From DAOTZU01 sp034433995 (GTDB lineage Bacteria > Chloroflexota > Anaerolineae > UBA1429), in the NCBI GenBank assembly GCA_034433995.1, contig DAOTZU010000058.1, positions 1 to 7,024 of the forward strand: DNA of 7,024 nucleotides, written 5' to 3'. Of the stretch, positions 1 to 6,774 are shown piece by piece (within the stretch, counting starts at the first letter, position 1; the number at the start of each line of letters is the position of its first letter). Made by a program: the position numbers and the translations under genes. Below the pieces are notes generated by a model. The model worked only from the letters and a program-made list of their open reading frames with translations. It made no database searches and was not told the origin of the DNA.

Positions 1-90
1 GAACTCGTTGCCCAACGGCGAGGCACCGAACCCGATGATAGAGACCCGCAACCCCGTCTTGCCCAAAGGGCGATAGATCATCTCCGACAT
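1..90 (-). CDS. Aldo/keto reductase, N-terminal 30 residues only; 3' end outside the window
   Basis: The frame is open from the ATG at 90 to the window edge and encodes 30 residues, beginning MSEMIYRPLGKTGLRVSIIG and continuing FGASPLGNEF. YRPLGKTGLRVSxIGFGxSPLG is the characteristic first beta-hairpin and first barrel strand of bacterial aldo/keto reductases, NADPH-dependent TIM-barrel enzymes that reduce aldehydes or ketones or oxidise sugars. GASPLGN resembles the L-galactose/aldose dehydrogenase-like branch, but the catalytic Asp-Tyr-Lys-His residues lie beyond the window, so substrate and activity cannot be judged. The gene lies 128 bases after the glycosyltransferase operon, beyond a hairpin, with its own strong ribosome binding site. 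It is probably a separate transcription unit and may have nothing to do with glycan synthesis. Confidence 0.85.
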   Translation of the reverse strand, partial: MSEMIYRPLGKTGLRVSIIGFGASPLGNEF

Positions 91-93
91 ATA

Positions 94-102
94 CCTCCTC
101 CT
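94..102 (-). promoter_or_regulatory. Strong ribosome binding site of the aldo/keto reductase gene
   Basis: AGGAGGAGG lies three bases before the ATG at 90-88 (six bases if the first AGGAGG is used). It supports this ATG over the in-frame ATG at 81-79, four codons in. Confidence 0.7.
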
Positions 103-108
103 GATGAC

Positions 109-135
109 TGTATATCCCGCGTCCCCATGACTCAA
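109..135 (-). promoter_or_regulatory. Weak candidate promoter for the aldo/keto reductase gene
   Basis: On the minus strand TTGAGT (135-130) is followed after 15 bases by TATACA (114-109), a passable sigma-70-like pair with a shorter-than-ideal spacer. It lies just ahead of the ribosome binding site and after the hairpin, where a separate promoter would be expected. The transcript would begin very close to the ribosome binding site. The match is weak and could be chance. Confidence 0.25.
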
Positions 136-178
136 CGCGAGGGAGTTGCTCCACAAGATAGCTGCCGGAAACCACTTT

Positions 179-213
179 CCCATCCTCGGCGCGGCGTGCC
201 GGCGGAGGATGGG
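179..213 (-). terminator. Hairpin after the last glycosyltransferase, possible terminator without U-tract
   Basis: A perfect nine-base-pair inverted repeat (CCCATCCTC / GAGGATGGG) with a 17-base GC-rich loop begins five bases after the TAG stop of the last glycosyltransferase. The loop can form a further GGC/GCC pairing. On the minus strand the 3' flank reads AAAGTGGTTTCC and has no run of U, so it is not a textbook intrinsic terminator. Its position right after the operon suggests termination or protection of the mRNA 3' end. Confidence 0.5.
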
Positions 214-218
214 GCAGG

Positions 219-1358
219 CTAAACCTCCGGCGGCGTCCTTTGGGCCACCTGGCGGTAGATGGCCAAGGTCTCCTCCGCCGTGCGGGCCCAAGAGAACTGC
301 CGCGCCCGCGCCAGGCCGCGCCGCGCCCACTCGGCCCGGGCCCCGGCGTCTTCCCACAGGGCAAGGATGGCCTGGGCCCAGGCCACCGGGTCCTCCGGAG
401 CGAGCAGGATCGCCGCCTCGCCGGCCACCTCCGGCAAACTGGCGGCCCGTGAACAGATCACCGGCACACCGCAGGACATGGCCTCCAACACCGGCAGGCC
501 AAAGCCCTCCCACAAAGAAGGAAAGAGGAAAAGCCTTGCGCCGGCGTAGAGGGCCGGCAGGTCTGCCTCCTGCACCGCGCCGAGAAAGCGCACGTTCGCG
601 CCCAGCTTGAGCGCGGTAGCCCGCTCTTGGGCCTGAGGATAGCGCGGCTCCCAATGCCCCGCAACCACCAGGACGGCCCCCGCCTGGCGGGCCGCCACCA
701 AGGACCAGCTCTCCACCAAGCGCACCAGGTTCTTGTGGGGCTTGTTGCTGCCCACATAGAGGGCATAGGCCTGGGGCAGGCCGTAACGGTAGCGCACGGC
801 GGCGATGGCCTCCGGCGGCTGGGGAGCAAAGGCGGGATCCGCCGCCAGCGGGATGATCGCCAACCGCTCCGGACGCGCGCCACACAGCCGTTGCAGGTCC
901 TCCGCCGTGGTGTGAGAGATGACGATGGTGCGCTGGGCCGTGCGCAGGGAGCACTCTAACGCCACACGAAAGATGAGCCGCTCCCGCACACGATAATAGG
1001 CGGGATAGCGCAGCGGGATGAGGTCGTAGGCGGTAAAGACCGAGGGCACCGGTAGAAAATAAGGATGGAACAGGTAGGGCGCATGGAAAGCATCCAAGCC
1101 CAACGGCGCCAGTTGGCGCGGCAGGCGCCATTGCTCCCGCAAAGCAAAGAGGGGTGCCGTGGCCGGCACCAGGCGCACATTGGCCAGCTCGCCCAGCGCG
1201 GCCAAGGGATAGCGGGCATTGCGGGCGGCAGGATCGTACAGCAGGATCAGCTCGTCCTGAGGCGCAGCGATGGCCAAGGCCCGGGCCAGGTTAAAGGCAT
1301 AGCGGCCAAGGCCCGGAAAGTGATCTTGGATCACGCGACCATCCAGCCCCCAACGCAT
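219..1358 (-). CDS. GT4-family glycosyltransferase (GT-B fold), mannosyltransferase-like; last gene of the operon
   Basis: A 379-residue GT4 enzyme starting MRWGLDGRVIQDHFPGLGRY, a well-known opening of a GT4 subgroup that includes O-antigen and EPS mannosyltransferases (DGR...GIGRY form). FHAPYLFHPYFLPVP (91-105) and FTAYDLIPLRYP (108-119) are also hallmark segments of that subgroup. ISHTTAEDL (147-155) and IIPLAADPAF (168-177) follow. The donor domain has YVGSNKPHKNLVRLVESW (201-218), where H208/K209 replace the more usual Arg-Lys. E-x7-E is E284 and E292 in WEGFGLPVLEAMSCGVPV. The helical tail FSWARTAEETLAIYRQV (355-371) closely resembles that of the GT4 at 3631-2501, so the two may be paralogues. 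The start is fixed by GGGGAGG and by the conserved first strand. Four bases separate it from the upstream stop. A hairpin directly follows the TAG stop. Confidence 0.93.
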   Translation of the reverse strand: MRWGLDGRVIQDHFPGLGRYAFNLARALAIAAPQDELILLYDPAARNARYPLAALGELANVRLVPATAPLFALREQWRLPRQLAPLGLDAFHAPYLFHPYFLPVPSVFTAYDLIPLRYPAYYRVRERLIFRVALECSLRTAQRTIVISHTTAEDLQRLCGARPERLAIIPLAADPAFAPQPPEAIAAVRYRYGLPQAYALYVGSNKPHKNLVRLVESWSLVAARQAGAVLVVAGHWEPRYPQAQERATALKLGANVRFLGAVQEADLPALYAGARLFLFPSLWEGFGLPVLEAMSCGVPVICSRAASLPEVAGEAAILLAPEDPVAWAQAILALWEDAGARAEWARRGLARARQFSWARTAEETLAIYRQVAQRTPPEV

Positions 1359-1362
1359 GGGT

Positions 1363-2496
1363 TCATCCTCCCCCATGGCGCGGGCTGTGGGCCACCCGCT
1401 CCAAGATCGCCTCAACCTTGGCGGCCAGGATGTGGATATCGTACTCCCTCTCGGCCCGTCGGCGGCCAGCCACGCCCAGTTGCCGGGCCCAGGCCAGATC
1501 GGCCAAGAGCGAGCCCACCGCCCGGGCCAGCGCGGCCACATCTCCCGGCGGCACCAATAAGCCGGTTTCGCCGTCCAGGACGATCTCCGCAGGGCCGCCC
1601 TGCCTATAGGCCACCACGGGCAAGCGGGCGGCCATCCCCTCGATGACGACCCGCCCAAAGGGCTCCGGCTCCCGAGAGCAGTGCACCAACACGTCCAGCG
1701 CCGCCAGCACCGCCGGCATATCCTGGCGGTGGCCGGCCCAAATTATCCGGTCCTCCAGCCCCAGCTGGCGCGCCAGCTGCTGCAAGGCCTGGAGATAATC
1801 CGGCTCCTCGCCCAAGAGGGCGCCGCCGATGAGGGCAAAATGCGCCTGGGGATGTTGGGTCCGCACCCACCCCATGGCACGGAGAAAATCCTCCTGGCCT
1901 TTCCAGCGGGCCAACCGCCCCACCATCCCCACCAGCGGAGCCTCCGGCGGCACGCCCCAAGCGGCGCGGAGCCGGCCCCGGCCTTCCGCAGATGGGTCGA
2001 AGGCGCCCAGGTCCACGCCGTTGGGCACGACCTCCACCGGCAAGCGCCTCGGCAGCGGCGCCGCAGCGGCCCGCGAGACGGCGATGGCCTGGGCCGCGTG
2101 GCGGGCCATCCAGCGCACATAGAGGCCGGGGGTAAAGATATCTCGCACGTACCATACCAGCGGGCGCCGGGTGAGCCTTGCGGCCAAGGCCGCGTAGAAG
2201 GAGGAGCGCATCACGTTGCTGACGACGAGGTCCACCTGGGCCCGGCGGATCAGCCGGGCCAACTGGGCCACCCCCCGCGCCAACCGCCAGGGGGCGGCGA
2301 GCTCGCCCCGGAGCCGGGGCATGGCCACCTCTTCCACCGGCACGGCCAGCTTCCGGGCGGCCTGGGCCAGGGGGCCGGGGTTGGCGGCCAGCAGGGGCTG
2401 GAGGCGCTGCCGATCCAGATGGGCCAGGAGCAGCAGCAAGCTGTGCTCCGCCCCGCCCAATCCCTCGGCATGGTCCACAAAAAGGACGCGCAGCAT
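1363..2496 (-). CDS. GT4-family glycosyltransferase (GT-B fold)
   Basis: A 377-residue GT4 enzyme. Its N-terminus MLRVLFVDHAEGLGGAEHSL carries the Gly-rich GGAE loop (14-17) found in many GT4 proteins that bind the nucleotide sugar in the domain cleft. VVSNVMRSSFYAALAARL (91-108) and WYVRDIF (115-121) form the rest of the acceptor domain. VVPNGVDLGAFDP (156-168) leads into the donor domain, where MVGRLARWKGQEDFL has R194 and K199. E-x7-E is E278 and E286 in EPFGRVVIEGMAARLPVVA, and GGPAEIVLDGETGLLVPPGD (300-319) is the ribose-contacting loop. All catalytic signatures are intact and the length is normal. GAGGAGG at 2512-2506 lies nine bases before the ATG, inside the end of the upstream gene. 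The protein differs clearly from its two flanking GT4 neighbours in the N-terminal half, so it probably makes a different linkage. The substrate is unknown. Confidence 0.93.
   Translation of the reverse strand: MLRVLFVDHAEGLGGAEHSLLLLLAHLDRQRLQPLLAANPGPLAQAARKLAVPVEEVAMPRLRGELAAPWRLARGVAQLARLIRRAQVDLVVSNVMRSSFYAALAARLTRRPLVWYVRDIFTPGLYVRWMARHAAQAIAVSRAAAAPLPRRLPVEVVPNGVDLGAFDPSAEGRGRLRAAWGVPPEAPLVGMVGRLARWKGQEDFLRAMGWVRTQHPQAHFALIGGALLGEEPDYLQALQQLARQLGLEDRIIWAGHRQDMPAVLAALDVLVHCSREPEPFGRVVIEGMAARLPVVAYRQGGPAEIVLDGETGLLVPPGDVAALARAVGSLLADLAWARQLGVAGRRRAEREYDIHILAAKVEAILERVAHSPRHGGG
1367..1373 (-). promoter_or_regulatory. Ribosome binding site deciding the start of the last glycosyltransferase
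   Basis: GGGGAGG lies eight bases ahead of the ATG at 1358-1356 and overlaps the final Gly codons of the upstream gene. It rules out the in-frame ATG at 1376, which sits upstream of this site. It also argues against the ATG at 1658, which would add 100 residues that are only an out-of-frame reading of the neighbouring gene. Confidence 0.65.
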
Positions 2497-2500
2497 CCCT

Positions 2501-3631
2501 TTACGCCTCCTCGGCGATGCGGCGGTAGACGGCCCAAGTCTCCCGCGCCGCCCGCTCCCAGGTGAAATGCGCCGCCCGGGCCAGCCCCTGAGCGCGCAAC
2601 GATGCAGCCAGGGATGGTATGGTCAAAACTCGGGCGATGGCCTCGGCCAAGGCCTCGGGACGGCGGGCATCGGCATAGAGGGCCGCCTCGCCGCAGACCT
2701 CGCGGAAAAGCGGCCAATCGGTGCACACCACCGGCGCGCCGCAGGCCATAGCCTCGATCAAGGGGATGCCGAACCCCTCATAGAGGGAGGGAAAGACAAA
2801 AGCGTCGGCGGCGGCATAGTAAGGGGGCAATTCGGCGTTGGGGATGAAGGGGATGTGGGTGATGGCCTCGCCCACGCCCAACTCGGCGATGAGGCGCTCC
2901 TGGGCCGGCGCGGGCCCCCGCCCGATGCGCAGCAGGCGCACGGCCAGGCCGCCTCGCCGGAGGATGGCCAACGCCCGGTAGAGGGCCTCCACGTTCTTGC
3001 GCCCGGCGCTGTGCCCCACATGCAGCAGCAAGTAGCGGTCTTTTTCCTTGAGCAGTTGCTCGCGCCAACGGGCGCGCTCCGCCTCGGCCAAGGGACGAAA
3101 GACGGGATCCACCCCGTGGTGCACCACCTGCATCCGCTCCGCCGGATACCCCAGCGTGGCCACCCACTCTTGCTTGGTGTAATCGCTGACGGCGATGATC
3201 CTCCCGGCACGCAAGGTCCCCCGCGCCGCCAAGGTGTACAGCGCCATGGCCGGGCCGGCAGGGTTCCAAGCGCGCAGGGCGCGGGGCGGGCCCAGATGGA
3301 GGGTCACCACCGTCTTGCGCGAGGGAAGGAAGAAGGCCAAATGACCATAGCTATTATCCAGGATGTGATAGACATCGGCGCGCACCCGCCGCAGGGCCAA
3401 GGGATAACGCACCCAGCGCGAAAGGTAAAGCCCCAGGGTGCGCAGTGAGGCCCGGCGGCCATAGGGGGTGGGCCAACGCCGATCGGCCCAGGACCAGGCC
3501 TGCACCTGTACCTCCTCGAGCTCCAATTCCTCCGCGGCCACGGCCCGCAAAGCGCCCAGCAGCCGCTCGGAATAGACCTCGATGCTGCGCCAATTCTCCT
3601 GGGGCATGATGCGCAACAAGGCAACCTTCAT
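2501..3631 (-). CDS. GT4-family glycosyltransferase (GT-B fold), mannosyltransferase-like
   Basis: A 376-residue GT4 enzyme. The N-terminal domain starts MKVALLRIMPQENWRSIEVY and holds the DVYHILDNSYGHLAFFL stretch (86-102), where GT4 proteins often carry an acceptor-site histidine (H91). VSDYTKQEW (148-156) and VVHHGVDPVFRP (169-180) mark the interdomain region. The donor domain has HVGHSAGRKN (204-213), with R211/K212 in the phosphate-binding place. E-x7-E is E285 and E293 within YEGFGIPLIEAMACGAPVV. The helical tail HFTWERAARETWAVYRRI (355-372) closes the fold. This architecture matches the subgroup containing O-antigen mannosyltransferases, but mannose is only a guess. The ATG is preceded by GGAGG four bases away and overlaps the previous stop by four bases; a TAA ends the gene four bases before the next ATG. 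The last gene of the operon (1358-219) is of the same subgroup. Confidence 0.92.
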   Translation of the reverse strand: MKVALLRIMPQENWRSIEVYSERLLGALRAVAAEELELEEVQVQAWSWADRRWPTPYGRRASLRTLGLYLSRWVRYPLALRRVRADVYHILDNSYGHLAFFLPSRKTVVTLHLGPPRALRAWNPAGPAMALYTLAARGTLRAGRIIAVSDYTKQEWVATLGYPAERMQVVHHGVDPVFRPLAEAERARWREQLLKEKDRYLLLHVGHSAGRKNVEALYRALAILRRGGLAVRLLRIGRGPAPAQERLIAELGVGEAITHIPFIPNAELPPYYAAADAFVFPSLYEGFGIPLIEAMACGAPVVCTDWPLFREVCGEAALYADARRPEALAEAIARVLTIPSLAASLRAQGLARAAHFTWERAARETWAVYRRIAEEA

Positions 3632-4758
3632 CGCGCCTCCATGATCTGCCGGTAGAACTGCAACGTTTGGCGGCCGATGGCCTGGTCAGTGAAACGCTGG
3701 CCGGCCCGCTGCTTGCCGGCCTGGGCCAGTCGCTCTCGTTCTTTGGGTTGGGCCAAAAGATACGCCAGCCGTTCCCGCAGCGCGGCCACATCCCCCTCCG
3801 GAAAGACCAACCCCGCCTCGCCGATGACCTCCGGGATGGCCCCCGAAGCCGAGCCGACCACCGGCACGCCGGCCAGCATGGCCTCGGCCAGAACGTGGCC
3901 GAACTGTTCCTTCCACCAAGGCATGGTGCGTGAGGGCAGGACCAGCACATCCAGGCCGCGTAGATAGGCCGGAACCTCGCTATACGGCACAAAGCCCACC
4001 AGATGGACCCTCTCGGCGATGCCTGCCTCCTCTGCTCGCCGCTGCAGGGTCTCTTGCAGCGGCCCCGTGCCCACCAAGACCAGATGGGCGCCCTCGGCCA
4101 AGGGGATAAAGGCCTCCAGCAAGTCCAACACGCCCTTTTCGGGCACCAAGCGCCCGATGAAGCCGATGCGCGCGCCCGGGCCCAAGCCCGCCAGGGAGGA
4201 GGGCGAAGGAACCTCCCGCTGAAAATGTCCAGGATCCAGGCCCACCTGCGGGATGACGGCGATGGGACCGCGATAGCCGCGCCAACGCAGCACCTCCGCG
4301 GCCTCGGCGTTGCCGGCGATCATGCCATCCACGGCGCGGAGCGCCCAAGCCTCGCTCCAACGCAACGGTCCGCGTCCGCGTCGGCACAGGTTCTCCCAGG
4401 TAAACCCCACCAGCCGATAGCCGAAATGCGGCTTCAGCGCCGCCAGGAGGGCCAGGAGTAGGCTGTGGGGCTCGGCCTCCACATGCACCAATGCGGGCTG
4501 CGCCTCGTGCAACAGCCGGGCCATCTGCCAAGGGCTGTAAAGGCGCAGCACGTTATGGTCGGAGAAGGCCCAAGGGCGCAGCAGCCGCACTGGGAAGGGT
4601 TCGGCAACCTCCTCAAAAGTCAAAACGGGACCGCTGGGCTTGCGCATCCGGGGCAGGGCAGCCAAGGTCAACGCCACGCCGCCCTCTGTGGCCAGCCAGC
4701 GCAGCTTCCCCCGGTAATGGGAGGGAAAGTAGGTGTGCGAGATCAACAGGACCCGCAT
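3628..4758 (-). CDS. GT4-family glycosyltransferase (GT-B fold), WKEQFG subtype
   Basis: A 376-residue GT4 enzyme. The N-terminal domain begins MRVLLISHTYFPSHYRGKLR, and the H93-V-E-A-E stretch (VHVEAEPHS) would line the acceptor cleft. The donor domain starts near residue 196 (ARIGFIGRLVPEKGVLDLLEAF), with R203 and K208 as the expected diphosphate-binding pair. The E-x7-E motif is E284 and E292 in WWKEQFGHVLAEAMLAGVPV, where a WWKEQFG sequence after SRTMP replaces the usual EGFG form. IPEVIGEAGLVFPEGD (308-323) is the typical loop that contacts the nucleotide ribose. Length is normal. The gene starts inside the end of the GT2 gene (16-base overlap), and its own TGA overlaps the next ATG as ATGA, so translation is probably coupled in both directions. 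It likely adds one sugar of the same glycan; which one cannot be told. Confidence 0.92.
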   Translation of the reverse strand: MRVLLISHTYFPSHYRGKLRWLATEGGVALTLAALPRMRKPSGPVLTFEEVAEPFPVRLLRPWAFSDHNVLRLYSPWQMARLLHEAQPALVHVEAEPHSLLLALLAALKPHFGYRLVGFTWENLCRRGRGPLRWSEAWALRAVDGMIAGNAEAAEVLRWRGYRGPIAVIPQVGLDPGHFQREVPSPSSLAGLGPGARIGFIGRLVPEKGVLDLLEAFIPLAEGAHLVLVGTGPLQETLQRRAEEAGIAERVHLVGFVPYSEVPAYLRGLDVLVLPSRTMPWWKEQFGHVLAEAMLAGVPVVGSASGAIPEVIGEAGLVFPEGDVAALRERLAYLLAQPKERERLAQAGKQRAGQRFTDQAIGRQTLQFYRQIMEAR

Positions 4759-5627
4759 CGCAGGCGCCTCAACTCGGACCATTGTCCACAGAGATCGGCC
4801 ATCTGGGCCACCAGCCCCACCGTACCCAAGCGAGGCCCCAGCCGCCACACATCCCGCGGCCAACGGGCCAAGCGCACCCCAGCACGCAAAACCAGCCGCC
4901 CCCAGGAAGGGGGCGCACCATAGCGTTTGCGCTCAAAATATACCACCCCGCGGCCGTGGGCGCGATATTGACGCCAAAAGCTGCGCCAGGTGTAGGGCTG
5001 CAGGTGGATCACTCGGATGGGCAGGTAAGCCAATGCCCCACCCGCCTGCACCATGCGCCATTTCAGCTCGGCGTCCTCGCCGCCGGGGACGGGGAAACTC
5101 TCGTCAAAGCCACCCACTGCCTCCAAGGCGCTCCGCCGGTAGGACATGGCGTTGGTGCCGCCGGCTGGGCATTCGTAGCCGCCCACGTAAGGGGCGTCGC
5201 CGGCGCGGTACACCTGGCGGGTCATGTACGCCTCGTATTGGGCCCAAGGGTTGCGGGCCAAGAGATGGTCGGGCGCCAAAAGATAGCCCCCCACGCCCAC
5301 CACTTGGGGATACTGGCGGTAACCCTCCAACAAGCGGGAGAGGAAATCCGGCGGGAGCAAGCAATCGTCATCGGTGAAGGCGATGATCTCCCCCTGGGCC
5401 ACCGCCAGGCCCCGATTGCGCGCCGCCGCCGGGCCCCGGTTGCGCTCCTGCCGCAGATAACGCACCTGGGGGAACTCTCGGGGCACCATCTCCTCCGTGC
5501 CGTCGGTAGAGGCATCATCCACCACGATGACCTCATAATCGGGCAGGTCCTGGGCCAGCGCCGCGGCCAGGCAACGGCGCAAAGTCTCCCGACGGTTGTA
5601 GGTGGGGATGACCAGGGAGATGCGCAT
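4743..5627 (-). CDS. GT2-family glycosyltransferase (GT-A fold)
   Basis: A 294-residue inverting-type transferase and the only GT-A enzyme in the row. It opens with MRISLVIPTYNRRETLRRCL, the classic GT2 first strand. The nucleotide-binding acidic pair is in VVDDAS (D37, D38). The metal-binding DxD-type motif is FTDDD (D86-D88). GGFDE lies at 172-176, and the likely catalytic-base motif GGEDAELKWR has E184/D185. Further on is an HLQ motif (208-210) followed by a Trp/Arg-rich stretch and HGRG (224-227), common in soluble rhamnosyl-type GT2 proteins. No clear transmembrane helix is visible, although the C-terminal 265-285 is moderately hydrophobic and could lie on the membrane. The start is preceded by GGGAGG at 5642-5637, nine bases from the ATG. 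The last 16 bases overlap the start of the next gene, suggesting translational coupling. The transferred sugar is unknown; resemblance to rhamnosyltransferases is only general. Confidence 0.92.
   Translation of the reverse strand: MRISLVIPTYNRRETLRRCLAAALAQDLPDYEVIVVDDASTDGTEEMVPREFPQVRYLRQERNRGPAAARNRGLAVAQGEIIAFTDDDCLLPPDFLSRLLEGYRQYPQVVGVGGYLLAPDHLLARNPWAQYEAYMTRQVYRAGDAPYVGGYECPAGGTNAMSYRRSALEAVGGFDESFPVPGGEDAELKWRMVQAGGALAYLPIRVIHLQPYTWRSFWRQYRAHGRGVVYFERKRYGAPPSWGRLVLRAGVRLARWPRDVWRLGPRLGTVGLVAQMADLCGQWSELRRLRCGSC
4767..4770 (-). promoter_or_regulatory. Ribosome binding site for the second GT4 gene, inside the GT2 gene
   Basis: GAGG lies eight bases before the ATG at 4758-4756. Together with the conserved MRVLLISHTYFP start, it favours this ATG over in-frame ATGs at 4782 and 4863, which would overlap the GT2 gene further and add residues unlike any GT4 N-terminus. 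Confidence 0.5.
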
Positions 5628-5630
5628 GGG

Positions 5631-6773
5631 TCACGGCCTCCCGCGTTCCGCCGCCTGGCGCAGAGCGCTGGCCAGGTCGTCCTCATAGCGCCGCCAAGGA
5701 TAGGCCTCCGCCCGCTGCCGCGCCGCCCGGCCCATGGCCCGGCGCAACGGGGCATCATCGCGCAGACGCTCCAAGCCCTCCTGCAGGGCCTGCACATCCC
5801 GCATGGGCACCAAGAACCCCTCCACGTCATGGCGCACCACCGAGCCGGCGTTGGGCGTGGTGATCACCGGCAGCCCACAGGCCAGGGCCTCATAGGTGAC
5901 CAGGGCGCTGCCCTCTTCCAACGAGGGGAAACAGAAAAGATCAGCCTGCTGATACAGCGTCACGGGATCGGTCACGTGCCCAGCCCAGCGCAATCCGGGC
6001 ATGTCGCCATAGCGCGCCAAGAAAGGCCCTATCTCGCGGCTCACCCTGCCCGCCAACCACAGCTCAGCCCCTGTCCAAGACAAGCGGCGCCAGGCCTCCA
6101 AGAGATAAAGGATTCCTTTGCGCAGGCCCACCTGCCCCACAAAGAGCACCCGAAAGGGCCCCTGGCCTCGTTCCATCGGCGGGCGGAAGCGCTTCGTATC
6201 CGCACCGAAAGGCACCTGCAAGAGGCGCTCAGCCGGGTACCCGCGCTCCAGAAAGGTCTGGCGGGCAAAATCGGAGGGGACGAGGACGTAATCCGCCCGT
6301 TCAAGCTCGGCCAGCGCCCGGCGCAGGGCGGGGTGAGGGCGGCGCCAGGTCAATCCCCATCGCCGATACTCCTCCGCCAGCACCTCGGCTTGGTACAAGG
6401 GATGGCAAGAGGCGCGCTCCACCACGGTAACCAGGCCCAGTTCTTTAGCCCTCTTCAGGGAACGCAGGCCAAAGTTGTTCCATACGTGGAACAGCTCAGC
6501 CGGCTCTAACCGGCGGGCGGCCCAGGCATCGTAGAGCACATCGTGGTCATAGGAGAGCCAGCCGGTGGGATCGTACACGGCCAATTTGCGCAGCGCGCGG
6601 CTGGGCCAGCCCATGGCGCGGATGCGCTCCTGGGGGATCTCGCTGGGGCGAAAGGAACCGCACAGGAGCCGCTGCAACAGCCCCGCCCGGTGCAGGCCCC
6701 GCACGGCGTGGTAAGCGGTGGTGCCGATCCCGCCGCCGGCGAACCTGACGCCCACGGAGTAGATGACCCTCAT
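5631..6773 (-). CDS. GT4-family glycosyltransferase (GT-B fold) with divergent EGSA active-site motif
   Basis: A 380-residue retaining glycosyltransferase, predicted to move a sugar from a nucleotide-sugar donor to a growing lipid-linked glycan at the cytoplasmic face of the membrane. The N-terminal acceptor domain begins MRVIYSVGVRFAGGGIGTTA, with a Gly-rich loop at residues 13-17. The second Rossmann domain starts near residue 207 (RVLFVGQVGLRKG), and R218/K219 are the usual phosphate-contacting positions. The family's E-x7-E signature is present as E287 and E295 in SLEEGSALVTYEALACGLPV, but the common EGFG is EGSA here. The tail (about 320-380) is the usual helical closure. Length is normal for GT4. 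The start at 6773 was chosen because the conserved first strand begins there and GAGGG precedes it. One base separates it from the upstream stop and three from the next gene. Donor and acceptor cannot be predicted. Confidence 0.9.
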   Translation of the reverse strand: MRVIYSVGVRFAGGGIGTTAYHAVRGLHRAGLLQRLLCGSFRPSEIPQERIRAMGWPSRALRKLAVYDPTGWLSYDHDVLYDAWAARRLEPAELFHVWNNFGLRSLKRAKELGLVTVVERASCHPLYQAEVLAEEYRRWGLTWRRPHPALRRALAELERADYVLVPSDFARQTFLERGYPAERLLQVPFGADTKRFRPPMERGQGPFRVLFVGQVGLRKGILYLLEAWRRLSWTGAELWLAGRVSREIGPFLARYGDMPGLRWAGHVTDPVTLYQQADLFCFPSLEEGSALVTYEALACGLPVITTPNAGSVVRHDVEGFLVPMRDVQALQEGLERLRDDAPLRRAMGRAARQRAEAYPWRRYEDDLASALRQAAERGRP

Positions 6774-6774
6774 C

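Noticed and set aside
142..152. Small dyad GGAG-TTG-CTCC in the leader of the reductase gene, considered as an operator
   Set aside because: Four-base arms with a three-base loop are too short to be distinguished from chance in GC-rich DNA.
146..610. Plus-strand frame of 154 codons starting in the intergenic gap
   Set aside because: Pro/Arg-rich product without domain character, mostly antisense to the end of the last transferase.
1359..1658. Upstream extension of the last GT4 gene by 100 residues
   Set aside because: It is an out-of-frame reading of the preceding GT4 gene; conserved N-terminal motif and ribosome binding site place the start at 1358.
2216..3448. Open plus-strand frame of 410 codons, and several shorter plus-strand frames elsewhere
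   Set aside because: Same low-complexity, GC-driven composition opposite the GT4 genes; no ribosome binding site or domain seen.
4491..6509. Open plus-strand frame of 672 codons running antisense to three transferase genes
   Set aside because: Its product is rich in Arg, Gly, Pro, His and Gln with no recognisable domain, and it lies opposite genes with clear catalytic motifs. Long antisense open frames are expected in strongly GC-rich coding DNA.
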